Positions 1-9,314 of a DNA stretch of 64,000 nt are shown here, piece after piece; positions within the stretch are counted from its first letter, which is position 1; the number at the start of each line of letters is the position of its first letter. The notes under the pieces were generated by a model. It did not search any database and was not told where the DNA came from. It was given only the letters and a program-made list of their open reading frames with translations. The stretch covers positions 2,208,636 to 2,272,635 of the forward strand of contig NZ_CP013015.1 in the NCBI RefSeq assembly GCF_001577525.1, written 5' to 3'. The DNA is from Candidatus Desulfofervidus auxilii (lineage in GTDB: Bacteria > Desulfobacterota > Desulfofervidia > Desulfofervidales > Desulfofervidaceae). The translations under genes were made by a program, and so were the position numbers.

Positions 1-445
1 TTTCAGCAATTTGCATCTTTTTTTTGCCTTCAAAACCGAAAGGTTTTGTTACTACGGCTACTGTCAATGCCCCCAATTCTTTGCTAGCTTGGGCTATTAT
101 AGGAGCAGCCCCTGTTCCTGTGCCACCTCCCATACCCGCAGTGATAAATACCATATCACTACCTTCTATAACTTCCTTAATTTGGTCTATGCTCTCCAGG
201 CCTGCTTGTCTGCCTATTTCAGGATTGGCTCCAGCTCCTAACCCTCGGGTAACATTGACACCCAGTTGGATCTTAATGGATGCCCGGCTCATATCTAGGG
301 CTTGTAAATCTGTATTGGCTGCAATAAAAGTTACATTTTTTAGACCTGATTCTATCATATTGTTAATAGCATTACCGCCTGCACCACCTACGCCGATTAC
401 TCTGATTTTGGCTGTTAAACCTTCTTCCAAAAAATCAACTCTCAT
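1..445 (-). CDS. ftsZ: Cell division protein FtsZ, N-terminal part (cut by window edge)
   Basis: Tubulin-like GTPase that forms the division ring at mid-cell. About 148 N-terminal residues are present. Reading leftwards they show the FtsZ nucleotide-binding series: [13 protein letters not shown] near residue 19, [18 protein letters not shown], and the tubulin signature [14 protein letters not shown] near residue 105, followed by [10 protein letters not shown]. The ATG at 445 is preceded by a purine-rich AGGGGG ribosome site. It is the last gene of the dcw operon in this window, 17 bp after ftsA. The rest of the gene lies outside the window. Confidence 0.97.
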   Translation of the reverse strand, partial: MRVDFLEEGLTAKIRVIGVGGAGGNAINNMIESGLKNVTFIAANTDLQALDMSRASIKIQLGVNVTRGLGAGANPEIGRQAGLESIDQIKEVIEGSDMVFITAGMGGGTGTGAAPIIAQASKELGALTVAVVTKPFGFEGKKKMQIAE

Positions 446-462
446 TTTTACCCCCTTATATT

Positions 463-1695
463 TTAAAATGCTTCTTTAAACCAGTTTTTAATACCATTTA
501 TAAAACGTCCCAAAATACTCTGTTTCCTAAAGATAGAGTGACCATTACCTTTTTGGTTTTTAAACCCATACATAGCCAGGCCTACGGCTGTAGCATAAAT
601 AGGATTGCGGATGACATCCGAGAGCCCTCCTACTCCTCGCGGATAACCTACCCTTGTCGGTAGGTCAAAGATTTGTTCTGCAAGTTCAATCAATCCAGGT
701 AGAAGGGAAGACCCTCCGGTAATCACCATTCCTGAAGCTAAAGTATCTTTTAACTCTGTCCTAATTAACTCTTGTTCTATTAAACATAGGATTTCTTCTA
801 CTCTAGGCTCAATAATTTGAGCCAAAACACCGCGGGAGATACTGCGAGATTTTTTATCTCCCAAAGCAGGAATTTCTATTTCTTCGTCTTTTTCTAGAAA
901 ACTGGTGTTAGCAATACCATATTTGAGCTTTATTTTTTCAGCTTCAGAAAGAGGGGTCCGGAGACCAAAAGCAATATCATTAGTAATATTTGTTCCTCCT
1001 ACTGCCAAAATAGCTGAGTGTTTTATACTATTGTTTCCAAATACAGTAATATCTGTTGTCCCACCACCTAAATCTACCAAGGCTACACCCAGGGTTTTTT
1101 CTTCTTCAGTTAAAACAGCCCTACTAGCAGCTAAGGGTTGAAGGACAATTTCCACTACATCTAAACCTGCCCTCTGAATGCAACGAATGAGGGTTTGGAC
1201 AGCAGCCACAGAGGCAGTAATAATATGCACCTGCACTTCTAATCTCACACCGGCCATTCCTTGAGGGTCATGAATTCCTGTTTGGTCATCCACTATAAAC
1301 TCTTGAGGAATCACGTGAATGATTTGTCTTTCTGGAGGTAAGGAAACCATTCTAGCTGTTTCAATAACTCTTTCCATATCCTTACGGGTGACCTCACGAT
1401 GTTTTAGGGCAATTACGCCTTGACTATTCAAGCTCTGAATGTGATTTCCAGCAATACCTGTATACACACTCCGAATTTCACACCCTGCCATCATTTCTGC
1501 TTCTTCAATGGCCCTTTTGATGGAGTTTATTGTTTCTTCTACGTTAACAACCATCCCTTTCCTCAAACCATGAGAAGGGTAACAGCCTACGCCGATAATC
1601 TCTAGTTTTCCTTCTTCACTAGGTTCTGCAACCACTGCACAAACCTTAGTTGTGCCAATATCCAGTCCTACAATAAGCCCTGCTCTCCGTGTCAT
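463..1695 (-). CDS. ftsA: Cell division protein FtsA
   Basis: Actin-like ATPase that tethers FtsZ to the membrane and recruits later division proteins. The 410 residues show the actin-fold phosphate motif [13 protein letters not shown] at residues 10-22, a second phosphate loop [14 protein letters not shown] near 205, and the adenosine motif [11 protein letters not shown] near 325. The C-terminus ends in a basic, aromatic stretch ([13 protein letters not shown]), typical of the membrane-targeting amphipathic helix. Length is normal. Start is ATG with AGGAGG just upstream. It sits between ftsQ and ftsZ in the dcw operon. Confidence 0.97.
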   Translation of the reverse strand: MTRRAGLIVGLDIGTTKVCAVVAEPSEEGKLEIIGVGCYPSHGLRKGMVVNVEETINSIKRAIEEAEMMAGCEIRSVYTGIAGNHIQSLNSQGVIALKHREVTRKDMERVIETARMVSLPPERQIIHVIPQEFIVDDQTGIHDPQGMAGVRLEVQVHIITASVAAVQTLIRCIQRAGLDVVEIVLQPLAASRAVLTEEEKTLGVALVDLGGGTTDITVFGNNSIKHSAILAVGGTNITNDIAFGLRTPLSEAEKIKLKYGIANTSFLEKDEEIEIPALGDKKSRSISRGVLAQIIEPRVEEILCLIEQELIRTELKDTLASGMVITGGSSLLPGLIELAEQIFDLPTRVGYPRGVGGLSDVIRNPIYATAVGLAMYGFKNQKGNGHSIFRKQSILGRFINGIKNWFKEAF

Positions 1696-1704
1696 CCAAA
1701 CCTC

Positions 1705-2439
1705 CTATTCGGTTTTGGCATATATGCGATGGATGTTTGTTAAATCAATAAGTTTAATGCGGTTTTTTGTTCTCTGAAAGTAAGCTAAGACTTTCTGTAA
1801 ATTTCTCAATTTTTCAGCAAAATTAGTATTTCCTAAGAGAAATTGATGGCCTTCTAAGGTAAAAATACTAAGGCCCAAATTTTCATCTACATGAATTTCT
1901 GAAAGTTTTTGACCAGAAAGGTTTTTTTGTTTCCATAGATTTAATAAGGAAATAGCGGTTTTAACTGCTACATCATTTGGAGAGGAAAGTCCTGTAATTA
2001 TAGGAAGGTCTAAACTTTCAAAAATAAGACTTGGTGTGCATTCACCATTTTTTTCTACTATCCACCAATGTTCTCTGATATAAGCCCAAGCAATGGGCTG
2101 GCGTTCTGTAATTATTATTTTCACTGTATCTTTCCATCTCCGTTTGACAGAGGCAGTTTTTACTAAAGGAAGTTGTAATAGATGATGGGTAATCTTAGCA
2201 GTATGAATAGATAACAGACTTTTACCCTGACAATTTGCCAAAGAAAGGATTTTTTCTGTGGGGATGAGTTTGTTCCCTATGACTTGAACTGTTTTTATTT
2301 TAAAGAAAGGAAGGTGACACAGGTAAATATAACCCATGGTGAATATAATGCTTAATAAACAAAGAATTCCCATAATGCCTAAAATTATGGAATATGCTTT
2401 ATAACCTGTTTTTTCCCTTTTATATCTATTTTTTCTCAT
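1705..2439 (-). CDS. ftsQ: Cell division protein FtsQ (POTRA domain)
   Basis: Bitopic membrane protein that links early and late divisome proteins. The 244 residues have a basic N-terminal cytoplasmic tail, one transmembrane helix at about 16-40, then a POTRA domain (FFKIKTVQVIGNKLIPTEKIL) at about 48-115 and the FtsQ beta domain with RQPIAWAY. Its position after murB (4 bp overlap) and before ftsA supports the call, since FtsQ is poorly conserved in sequence. No ddl gene lies between murB and ftsQ, where many bacteria have one. Confidence 0.9.
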   Translation of the reverse strand: MRKNRYKREKTGYKAYSIILGIMGILCLLSIIFTMGYIYLCHLPFFKIKTVQVIGNKLIPTEKILSLANCQGKSLLSIHTAKITHHLLQLPLVKTASVKRRWKDTVKIIITERQPIAWAYIREHWWIVEKNGECTPSLIFESLDLPIITGLSSPNDVAVKTAISLLNLWKQKNLSGQKLSEIHVDENLGLSIFTLEGHQFLLGNTNFAEKLRNLQKVLAYFQRTKNRIKLIDLTNIHRIYAKTE

Positions 2440-3317
2440 TGGACCAATTTAATTTCTGGCTCTAATTTGATATTGTTATATTTTTCTATTTTCTCCTGGA
2501 TCAATTCTATTAACCCTAGGACATCAGAAGCCTTAGCCTGTCCAGTGTTGATGATGAAATTAGCATGTTTTTCTGATACCTTTGCCCCTCCAATCTTTTT
2601 CCCTTTTAATCCTGCTTTTTCTATTAAATAACCTGCACTAATATTAGGTGGATTTTTAAATACACACCCTGCTGATGGAGAAAATAATGGTTGGCTGGTG
2701 AGTTTTTTGTGAAAATAGTGTTTGATAAGGGCCTTTACCTTTTGGGGAGTAGAAATATTTAAGTTTATTTGGGCAGATAGAAGGATAGTTTCAGGAGAAA
2801 GTTGTGTGTGACGATAGTTATACATTTTATCTTCCCAATTTATCCACAATATTTTATTTTCTGAAAATATCTTTATTTTCTTTGTTTTTTCCCCAATACT
2901 TTCTCCAAAGGCTCCGGCATTTGAAGCTATAGCGCCTCCTACAGTAGCAGGAATACCAGCCATAAACTCCAATCCTGTCCAACCTTTTTTAATGGATAAA
3001 TTTAGCACATGAGAAATTCTGAGGCCTGCCCCAATTTTTAGAATAATATCAGAGTCTTCACTTTGCCATGTAATATCTTTTAGGGCTAATTTAATCACTA
3101 TGCCATTATAACCATCATCCAAAGCCAAGGAATTACTCCCATTTCCCAGAAGATAATAAGGACAAGAACGCTTTTTGAGATAACATATTAAATCCGCAAG
3201 AAGCGTTTCTTTTTTCACCCAAATTACTGCTTTAGCCGGACCACCAATCTTAAAAGTGGTCAGTCTTTTTAAAGGATAGTTAGTTTTTACCACTCCGAAT
3301 TTATTCAGTTCTTTCAT
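2436..3317 (-). CDS. murB: UDP-N-acetylenolpyruvoylglucosamine reductase MurB
   Basis: FAD enzyme that reduces UDP-GlcNAc-enolpyruvate to UDP-MurNAc with NADPH in the cytoplasm. Visible motifs are the FAD-binding LGNGSNSL, GIPATVGGAIASNAGAFGE, and the catalytic SAGCVFKNPP, where Cys stands at the general-acid position held by Ser in the E. coli enzyme. The C-terminus is LEPEIKLV. The start at 3317 is chosen because AGGA lies 5 bp upstream and it gives an ATGA overlap with the murC stop. A longer upstream reading would run 12 codons into murC. Confidence 0.95.
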   Translation of the reverse strand: MKELNKFGVVKTNYPLKRLTTFKIGGPAKAVIWVKKETLLADLICYLKKRSCPYYLLGNGSNSLALDDGYNGIVIKLALKDITWQSEDSDIILKIGAGLRISHVLNLSIKKGWTGLEFMAGIPATVGGAIASNAGAFGESIGEKTKKIKIFSENKILWINWEDKMYNYRHTQLSPETILLSAQINLNISTPQKVKALIKHYFHKKLTSQPLFSPSAGCVFKNPPNISAGYLIEKAGLKGKKIGGAKVSEKHANFIINTGQAKASDVLGLIELIQEKIEKYNNIKLEPEIKLVQ

Positions 3318-4669
3318 ATATCCTGACTTAAAATGGTTTCTCCAATTTGCCAAATATTTCCTGCTCCTAGAGTGAGCAAGATATCCATTGGTCTTAATAT
3401 TTCTTTTAATTTATCTATAATAGCTGTAAAATCAGGGCAATAATCCACAGTTTTATATTGAGCAATACCATCTGCTAACCATTCTCCTGTAATACCTGAG
3501 ATGGGTTTTTCACTAGCAGGATAAATTTCGGTCAAAATAAGTTTATCTGTTTTTTCAAAGGCAGTGAGAAAAGAGTTATAGAGGGCTTTTGTACGGGAAT
3601 ACCGATGGGGCTGAAAGATAGTAATTAAACGCCGATTAGGCCACCTTTGTTTAATGGCCTCCAATACAATTTTGATTTCAGTAGGATGATGGCCATAATC
3701 ATCTACAATTAAGATTTTATTTTTTTCTCCTTTGATTTCTAACCTCCTGGCTACCCCTTTAAAATTTTTTAAGCCTTGGATAGCGGTTTTTATCTCTATA
3801 TTTAAAACTTTAGCTACTGTCAAAGCAGCTAAGGCAGCAAGGACATTGTGTTTCCCAGGCAAGGATAAAAAAACATCTTCCAGTTTTTTCTCTTGAATAT
3901 AAAGAGCGAATTTAGTACTAGTATTAAACTCAATTTCTCTAGCTTCTATATCCTGTCCAGGGGTAATCCCATAGCTGAGATAAGGAATTTTTAAATTTTT
4001 TACTAAAGTTTTTAATCTAGGGTCATCACCGCAAATAATAGCAGTCTCTTTTACTTGATTTAAAAACTGAGCAAAGGTGGTTTCAATAGTATTTATGTTT
4101 TTATAATAATCTAGATGATCGGCATCTATATTGGTAAATACCCCTATCTCAGGATGTAAAAGGAGAAAACTTCCATCGCTTTCATCAGCCTCTGCGACTA
4201 AATATCTGCCATTACCTAACCAGGCATTTAAACCACTGGTATTTATCTGTCCTCCAATGATTGCTGTGGGTTTTAATTTTGCTGTTTGTAAAATATGAGC
4301 AATCATAGCTGAGGTGGTGGTTTTGCCATGAGTGCCGGTAATAGCAATACCCCTTTTTTGCCCCATAAGATAGGCCAATAGTTGCCCTCGAGAAAGCAGG
4401 GGTAATTTTTTTTCTTGGGCTGCTTTAATTTCAGGATTGTCTTCTTTTATAGCTGAGGAATAAATAATTATTTCTGCTCCATCTATTTGTTCAGGACGAT
4501 GTCCCAAGTAAATAGTGGCTCCTTGAGTCGCAAGTCTTTTTAACAAAGGGTTAAAATGGAGATCAGAACCACTGATTTGATAGCCCAACTCCAGGAGAAC
4601 ATGGGCTAGTCCACTCATACCAATTCCACCAATGCCTATAAAATGAAAACTATGCCACGGCAAGCGCAT
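3314..4669 (-). CDS. murC: UDP-N-acetylmuramate--L-alanine ligase MurC
   Basis: ATP-dependent Mur ligase that adds L-Ala to UDP-MurNAc. The 451 residues begin with the UDP-binding Rossmann motif FIGIGGIGMSGLAHVL, have the ATP P-loop GTHGKTTTSAMIAH near 110, the central EADESDGSF and TNIDADHLD motifs, and the C-terminal FQPHRYSRT. Length is normal. The ATG has GGAGG upstream and the gene overlaps the end of murG by 20 bp. Translational coupling within the dcw operon is likely. Confidence 0.97.
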   Translation of the reverse strand: MRLPWHSFHFIGIGGIGMSGLAHVLLELGYQISGSDLHFNPLLKRLATQGATIYLGHRPEQIDGAEIIIYSSAIKEDNPEIKAAQEKKLPLLSRGQLLAYLMGQKRGIAITGTHGKTTTSAMIAHILQTAKLKPTAIIGGQINTSGLNAWLGNGRYLVAEADESDGSFLLLHPEIGVFTNIDADHLDYYKNINTIETTFAQFLNQVKETAIICGDDPRLKTLVKNLKIPYLSYGITPGQDIEAREIEFNTSTKFALYIQEKKLEDVFLSLPGKHNVLAALAALTVAKVLNIEIKTAIQGLKNFKGVARRLEIKGEKNKILIVDDYGHHPTEIKIVLEAIKQRWPNRRLITIFQPHRYSRTKALYNSFLTAFEKTDKLILTEIYPASEKPISGITGEWLADGIAQYKTVDYCPDFTAIIDKLKEILRPMDILLTLGAGNIWQIGETILSQDI

Positions 4670-5750
4670 AACTTTTTTCCTCCAGTATTTGTATACACAA
4701 ATTTGCGATTAGGTCAGCAGCTTCCGGTTTACCTAAACTCCTAGAAGCATTAATCATCAGTCCTAAGCGATTTTGGTTTTTGACTAAGTTTACTAAAATA
4801 TCTGCTAGTTTTTTACCTGTGAGTTCTTCTTGAGGGATACAAATACCTGCCCCGGTCTTTTCTATTAGCTTGGCATTATAAAGTTGGTGCCCTGTGGCCC
4901 AGGGGTAGGGGATAAGAATGCTAGGTAAACCAAGAATAGCAATTTCTGCCAGGGTAGTGGCACCTGCTCGACCTACAACTAAATCCACCTGAGCATAGGC
5001 AGAACTCATGTCTTTTATAAATGGAATGACCTCTCCTGGGATTTTTTCTTTTTCATAGATTCCCTTTATTTTTGAAAAATCTTTCTTTCCTGTCTGATGT
5101 AGGAACTTCAGTTTGTATGAATAATTTTTCAAATAAGGCCAAGCTTCACATACTGCCTTGTTGATAGCTCTTGCTCCTTGGCTTCCACCTAAAATAAGTA
5201 TTCTAAAAGTCCCATCTTCTATTTTTTTCTTTTTTAGGTTTAGGATTTCCTTTCGCACCGGATTTCCAGTGAGAAGGCATTTTCCCATAGGGAAGTAACC
5301 AATAGAGCTGGGATAGGTAACACATATCTTTTCTGCCCATCGGCTAAGAATGCGGTTGGCCTTTCCGGGCACGGCATTTTGTTCCTGAAGGACAATAGGA
5401 ATATGAAGACGTCTAGCTGCCATTACTACAGGAACAGACACGTAACTTCCAGTGCCCAATACTAGGTGAATGCCTTCCTGGCGAAGGAGTTTTAAAGCTT
5501 GTTTCAGTCCTATGAGTATCTCCCAACTTCCTTTTAGTCTAGCAAAAAAGTTTTTACCCACTAAACCACCGGCCTTGACATTATAAAAAAGAAAACCATA
5601 ATGGCTAACAATTTCTTCTTCTAGTCCCGCTTTTCTACCCACAAAGATAATTTTCTCTATCTTTGGACATACCTCAAGACTCTGAGCAACTGCAATTCCT
5701 GGGAAAATATGTCCTCCACTACCTCCAGCAACAATGGCTATTCTATACAT
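4650..5750 (-). CDS. murG: Undecaprenyl-PP-MurNAc-pentapeptide GlcNAc transferase MurG
   Basis: Peripheral membrane glycosyltransferase (GT28) that makes lipid II from lipid I and UDP-GlcNAc. The 366 residues carry the N-terminal glycine-rich motif AGGSGGHIFPGIAVA, the lipid-acceptor loop LGTGSYVSVPVVMAA, QEQNAVPGKANR, and in the C-terminal domain GGSQGARAIN and GRAGATTLAEI (sugar-nucleotide binding). It directly follows ftsW with no gap, in the usual ftsW-murG-murC order. Confidence 0.97.
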   Translation of the reverse strand: MYRIAIVAGGSGGHIFPGIAVAQSLEVCPKIEKIIFVGRKAGLEEEIVSHYGFLFYNVKAGGLVGKNFFARLKGSWEILIGLKQALKLLRQEGIHLVLGTGSYVSVPVVMAARRLHIPIVLQEQNAVPGKANRILSRWAEKICVTYPSSIGYFPMGKCLLTGNPVRKEILNLKKKKIEDGTFRILILGGSQGARAINKAVCEAWPYLKNYSYKLKFLHQTGKKDFSKIKGIYEKEKIPGEVIPFIKDMSSAYAQVDLVVGRAGATTLAEIAILGLPSILIPYPWATGHQLYNAKLIEKTGAGICIPQEELTGKKLADILVNLVKNQNRLGLMINASRSLGKPEAADLIANLCIQILEEKSYALAVA

Positions 5751-6899
5751 TTATCTCCTACCTTGCATATATATGTTTTCTAAAATGCCAATACCAATCA
5801 AGTTTGCCCAAAGAGCGGTTCCGCCATAGCTTATAAAAGGTAGAGTAATTCCCTTTGGGGGTAAAAGACCAAGGCATACACCCATATGAATGCTAGCCTG
5901 CATAAAAAACCATAAGCTAATACCCAAAGCTAGATAAAACCCAAATAAATCCCTGGCAGCTCTAGCAATTTTTATACCTCGCCAAAAGAGGAGTAAGAAT
6001 AGAAATACTACTAAAGATACCCCACAAAACCCTAATTCTTCACCGATAATGGAGAAAATATAATCTGTGTAAGGTTCTGGTAAATAAAACAGTTTTTGTT
6101 GACTTCCACCTAATCCTTGTCCTAAAATGCCACCACTGGCAAAGGCCAGTTTTGAGTGTAAGATGATATATCCTACCCCTAAGGGGTCACTTGGAAGATT
6201 TAACTCAGGGATTAACCATTTAAGGAGTGGCCTGAGAAAATTTAACCATTCCAGCACACGTTTAACTCGGTAAGGGGCACTGATGAGGAGATAAATTAAG
6301 GCTAATAATATGGGACAGGTAGTGAGAAATAGATGCTTTATTTTAACCCCTCCTATAAAGAACATACAAAGAGTCAGTCCACCTAAAAATACTACTGTTC
6401 CCATATCTGGTTCAAGTATCAAAAATCCTGCAATTATGGCATAGATGATTAATCCTGGTAATACACCTGTAGAAAATGATTTTATCTTTTCTTGACGAGA
6501 GAGAAGAGCAGCTAAATAAATGATATATACTATCTTTACTAACTCAGAAGGTTGGAAGGAAAAGGGTCCTATTTTAATCCAGCGAGTTGCACCATTTGTG
6601 GTTTTACCTAAACCCGGAACAAATACCAATAAAAGACCTAGGATGGCAAAAAGTAATAATGGATAAGTAAGACGTTGATAACGTTGATAAGGAATATATC
6701 TTACCAAACCTATTATGAAAATAAAGCCTATAAAGGCGTAAAAAGTTTGCTTTTTAAAAAAATGATAAGGGTCTCCATAATATCTCTGTGCTAGCAAAAA
6801 ACTACTGCTTAATATCATCATTAACCCCAAGCCAGTTAGAGTAAAGACTAATATAATTAATCCCCAATCCCATTTTTGATGTAATTGTTTAAAGCTCAT
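5751..6899 (-). CDS. ftsW: Peptidoglycan glycosyltransferase FtsW (SEDS family)
   Basis: Polytopic SEDS-family glycosyltransferase that polymerises septal peptidoglycan together with FtsI. About 383 residues with some ten hydrophobic segments. Family marks are the GATRWIKIGPFSFQPSELVK motif, LEPDMGTVVFLGGL, the long extracytoplasmic loop, and the C-terminal LLPPKGITLPFISYGGTA. The start at 6899 (MSFKQLH) is preferred over a start 28 codons upstream because it carries AAGGGCAG just before it and overlaps murD by only 11 bp. Confidence 0.95.
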   Translation of the reverse strand: MSFKQLHQKWDWGLIILVFTLTGLGLMMILSSSFLLAQRYYGDPYHFFKKQTFYAFIGFIFIIGLVRYIPYQRYQRLTYPLLLFAILGLLLVFVPGLGKTTNGATRWIKIGPFSFQPSELVKIVYIIYLAALLSRQEKIKSFSTGVLPGLIIYAIIAGFLILEPDMGTVVFLGGLTLCMFFIGGVKIKHLFLTTCPILLALIYLLISAPYRVKRVLEWLNFLRPLLKWLIPELNLPSDPLGVGYIILHSKLAFASGGILGQGLGGSQQKLFYLPEPYTDYIFSIIGEELGFCGVSLVVFLFLLLFWRGIKIARAARDLFGFYLALGISLWFFMQASIHMGVCLGLLPPKGITLPFISYGGTALWANLIGIGILENIYMQGRR

Positions 6900-8238
6900 A
6901 AACTGCCCTTTTAAACACCCTTCCTCTTTCTTTGAAATCTTTAAACATATCAAAACTAGCGCAGGCAGGAGAGAGTAATACATTTCCTTTTGGTTTGGCT
7001 AATTCCCAGGCTTGTTTTACAGCTTCTTCAAGGGTTTTGGCTTCCACTACAGGGATAATTTCTTTGAAAGATTGGGCAATTTCTCTCTTTGCTGAGCCTA
7101 TTACTACTACAGCCTTAAGTTTAGTAGTTCCTCGTTTCCCAAAAGGTGTAAAATCCTGTCCTTTCCCTAAACCACCAGCAATGAGAACAATCGGGGCTCC
7201 TAAACTATCTATTGCACATAAAGTTGCTTCCACATTAGTTGCCTTAGAATCGTTATAGAAAGAAACTCCGTTTAAAGAACGAACCCATTCTAGGCGATGC
7301 GCTAATCCTGGAAAGGAAAAAATTATCTCTTTAGTGATTTGGAAATCGCATTGGGTAATTTGGGCAATAAGAAGGGTAGCCATTATATTTTTATAATTAT
7401 GTCTTCCCAATAAACGGGTATCTTTTATACTTAAACTCCATTTTTCATAGAGCTCTGCTATAATATTTTCTTCTGTAAGATAAGCACCTGGGATGTAGGT
7501 TTTTTTCAGACCAAAAAGAAGTTTTTGGCTTTTTGTGTTTAGCCTTTTAACACCATCAATTAACTTCTTATTATCTCCCTCCAAAATGGACCAATCATTT
7601 ATTTTCTGATGTTGAAATATTTTTAGCTTACAATGCAGATAATTATTAAAATCATTATGTCTATCTATATGGTCTTCAGAGACATTCAAGCAAGCAGCAA
7701 TCCAAGGATGAAAGTTAGAAGTGGTCTCTAATTGGAAGCTACTGATCTCTGCCACAATATAGTCTAAGTTTTTTTGCTCAATAGCGTTTATTAAGGGTTC
7801 TCCAATATTTCCTCCCACCCAAACATTTTTACCATTAGCCTTTAGGATTTTTCCCAAAAGTGTTACTGTAGTAGTTTTTCCATTTGTGCCTGTTATAGCA
7901 ATTATTGGGGCATTGAGATAAGGATAGACCAAGTCTAATTCTCCAATAATGGGAATGCCCTTATTTCTAGCTATATTTAAGACTGCTAAATCTAAAGGTA
8001 TACCAGGACTAACTACGATATAATCAGCACTTAAAAAAGTTTCTTTTTGATGCCCGCCTGTTTCTATGGTAAAGTTAATATCCTTTAACGCTCTAATTCT
8101 ATCTTTCAGTTTTTCTAAAGGAGAAGTTTCTGAGACTGTAACCTTTCCCCCATGTTGGGCTAAAAACCGGGTTATAGCTATCCCGGTTTTTCCTAAACCT
8201 ACTACCACAAAGTGTTTGTTTTTTATCTCAAAGTTCAT
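6889..8238 (-). CDS. murD: UDP-N-acetylmuramoylalanine--D-glutamate ligase MurD
   Basis: ATP-dependent cytoplasmic Mur ligase that adds D-Glu to UDP-MurNAc-L-Ala. The 449 residues show the N-terminal Rossmann motif VVVGLGKTGIAITRFL, the P-loop GTNGKTTTVTLLG near 113, NVSEDHIDRH, the ATP-domain NDSKATNVEAT near 315, and LLSPACASFDMFKDFKERG at the C-terminus. Normal length. It lies between mraY (2 bp gap) and ftsW. Confidence 0.97.
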   Translation of the reverse strand: MNFEIKNKHFVVVGLGKTGIAITRFLAQHGGKVTVSETSPLEKLKDRIRALKDINFTIETGGHQKETFLSADYIVVSPGIPLDLAVLNIARNKGIPIIGELDLVYPYLNAPIIAITGTNGKTTTVTLLGKILKANGKNVWVGGNIGEPLINAIEQKNLDYIVAEISSFQLETTSNFHPWIAACLNVSEDHIDRHNDFNNYLHCKLKIFQHQKINDWSILEGDNKKLIDGVKRLNTKSQKLLFGLKKTYIPGAYLTEENIIAELYEKWSLSIKDTRLLGRHNYKNIMATLLIAQITQCDFQITKEIIFSFPGLAHRLEWVRSLNGVSFYNDSKATNVEATLCAIDSLGAPIVLIAGGLGKGQDFTPFGKRGTTKLKAVVVIGSAKREIAQSFKEIIPVVEAKTLEEAVKQAWELAKPKGNVLLSPACASFDMFKDFKERGRVFKRAVYEL

Positions 8239-8240
8239 AT

Positions 8241-9314
8241 CTATCTTAGTTTTAAAGTGCTAAGGGCTGTTAAGGCTAAAATAATGCCAATAATCCAGAA
8301 TCGCACGATGATTTTGGGTTCAGACCAACCTTTGAGCTCAAAGTGATGATGTAAAGGACTCATTTTAAAAACCCGCTTTCCTCCAGTAAATCTGAAGTAG
8401 GCTACCTGTATAATCACAGAAATGGCTTCTAGGACAAACAGACCTCCGATGAACATCAACAAGATCTCTTGCTTAACCATTATGGCTACCGTACCCAAGA
8501 CTGCCCCTAAAGATAGAGAGCCTACATCACCCATAAACATCTCGGCGGGATAAGTATTGTACCAAAGAAATCCCAAGCAAGCTCCCATTAAAGCCCCACA
8601 AAAAACGGCCACTTCTCCTATTCCGGGAACATAAGCAACTTGAAGATAATTGGCAATTTTAATATGGCCAGCTAGATAACTTAAAAGAAGATAACTTCCA
8701 AAAGAGATGCTTAAAGGTCCTATAGCCAGTCCGTCTAGCCCGTCTGTGAGATTGACTGCGTTGGAACTTCCTACTATAACTAGAGTCAAAAAAAAGTAAT
8801 AAGCATAGCCCAGATCAGGCGTAAATGCTTTGAAAAAAGGCACATAAAGCCGGGTGGAAAAGTGGAGATATTTAAATAGAATGATACCGATGATTAAGGC
8901 AGATAAAATTTGGAGGCCAAACTTGGTTTTGATAGAAAGTCCTTTGCCGCCTTTTATTTTTTGATAATCATCTATAAAACCAATGAGACCAAATAACACA
9001 CAGACTAAGAATAACACCCAAATGAAGCTATTGGTTAGAACACTCCATAAAAATACGGTTATGAACACCGAGAGTAATATGGGGATTCCCCCCATGGTAG
9101 GTATGCCTATTTTAGAATTGTGAGTTTGAGGTTCATATGCCTTTTTTGTTTTGGACCAATGTTTTGTTTGAAATAATCTCATAAACCAAGGGACAAGATA
9201 CAGTGAAAGAAGAAGAGCCGTTAAAATAGCATAAGCAGTCCGAAAGGTAATATAGCGAAAGACATTAAAACCAATCCAATATTCATGTAAGGGATAAAGA
9301 AAATGGTATATCAT
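8241..9314 (-). CDS. mraY: Phospho-N-acetylmuramoyl-pentapeptide transferase MraY
   Basis: Ten-helix inner-membrane enzyme that transfers phospho-MurNAc-pentapeptide to undecaprenyl phosphate, giving lipid I. The 357 residues include the Asp motif GLIGFIDDYQK, the NAVNLTDGLDGLAIG loop, the FMGDVGSLSLG motif, and the triple-His signature MSPLHHHFELKGW near the C-terminus. Length is typical. The start codon overlaps the end of murF by 4 bp. Confidence 0.98.
   Translation of the reverse strand: MIYHFLYPLHEYWIGFNVFRYITFRTAYAILTALLLSLYLVPWFMRLFQTKHWSKTKKAYEPQTHNSKIGIPTMGGIPILLSVFITVFLWSVLTNSFIWVLFLVCVLFGLIGFIDDYQKIKGGKGLSIKTKFGLQILSALIIGIILFKYLHFSTRLYVPFFKAFTPDLGYAYYFFLTLVIVGSSNAVNLTDGLDGLAIGPLSISFGSYLLLSYLAGHIKIANYLQVAYVPGIGEVAVFCGALMGACLGFLWYNTYPAEMFMGDVGSLSLGAVLGTVAIMVKQEILLMFIGGLFVLEAISVIIQVAYFRFTGGKRVFKMSPLHHHFELKGWSEPKIIVRFWIIGIILALTALSTLKLR

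Noticed and set aside
905..1141. Plus-strand reading frames opposite the dcw genes
   Set aside because: They are antisense shadows of conserved genes with no ribosome sites or family resemblance.
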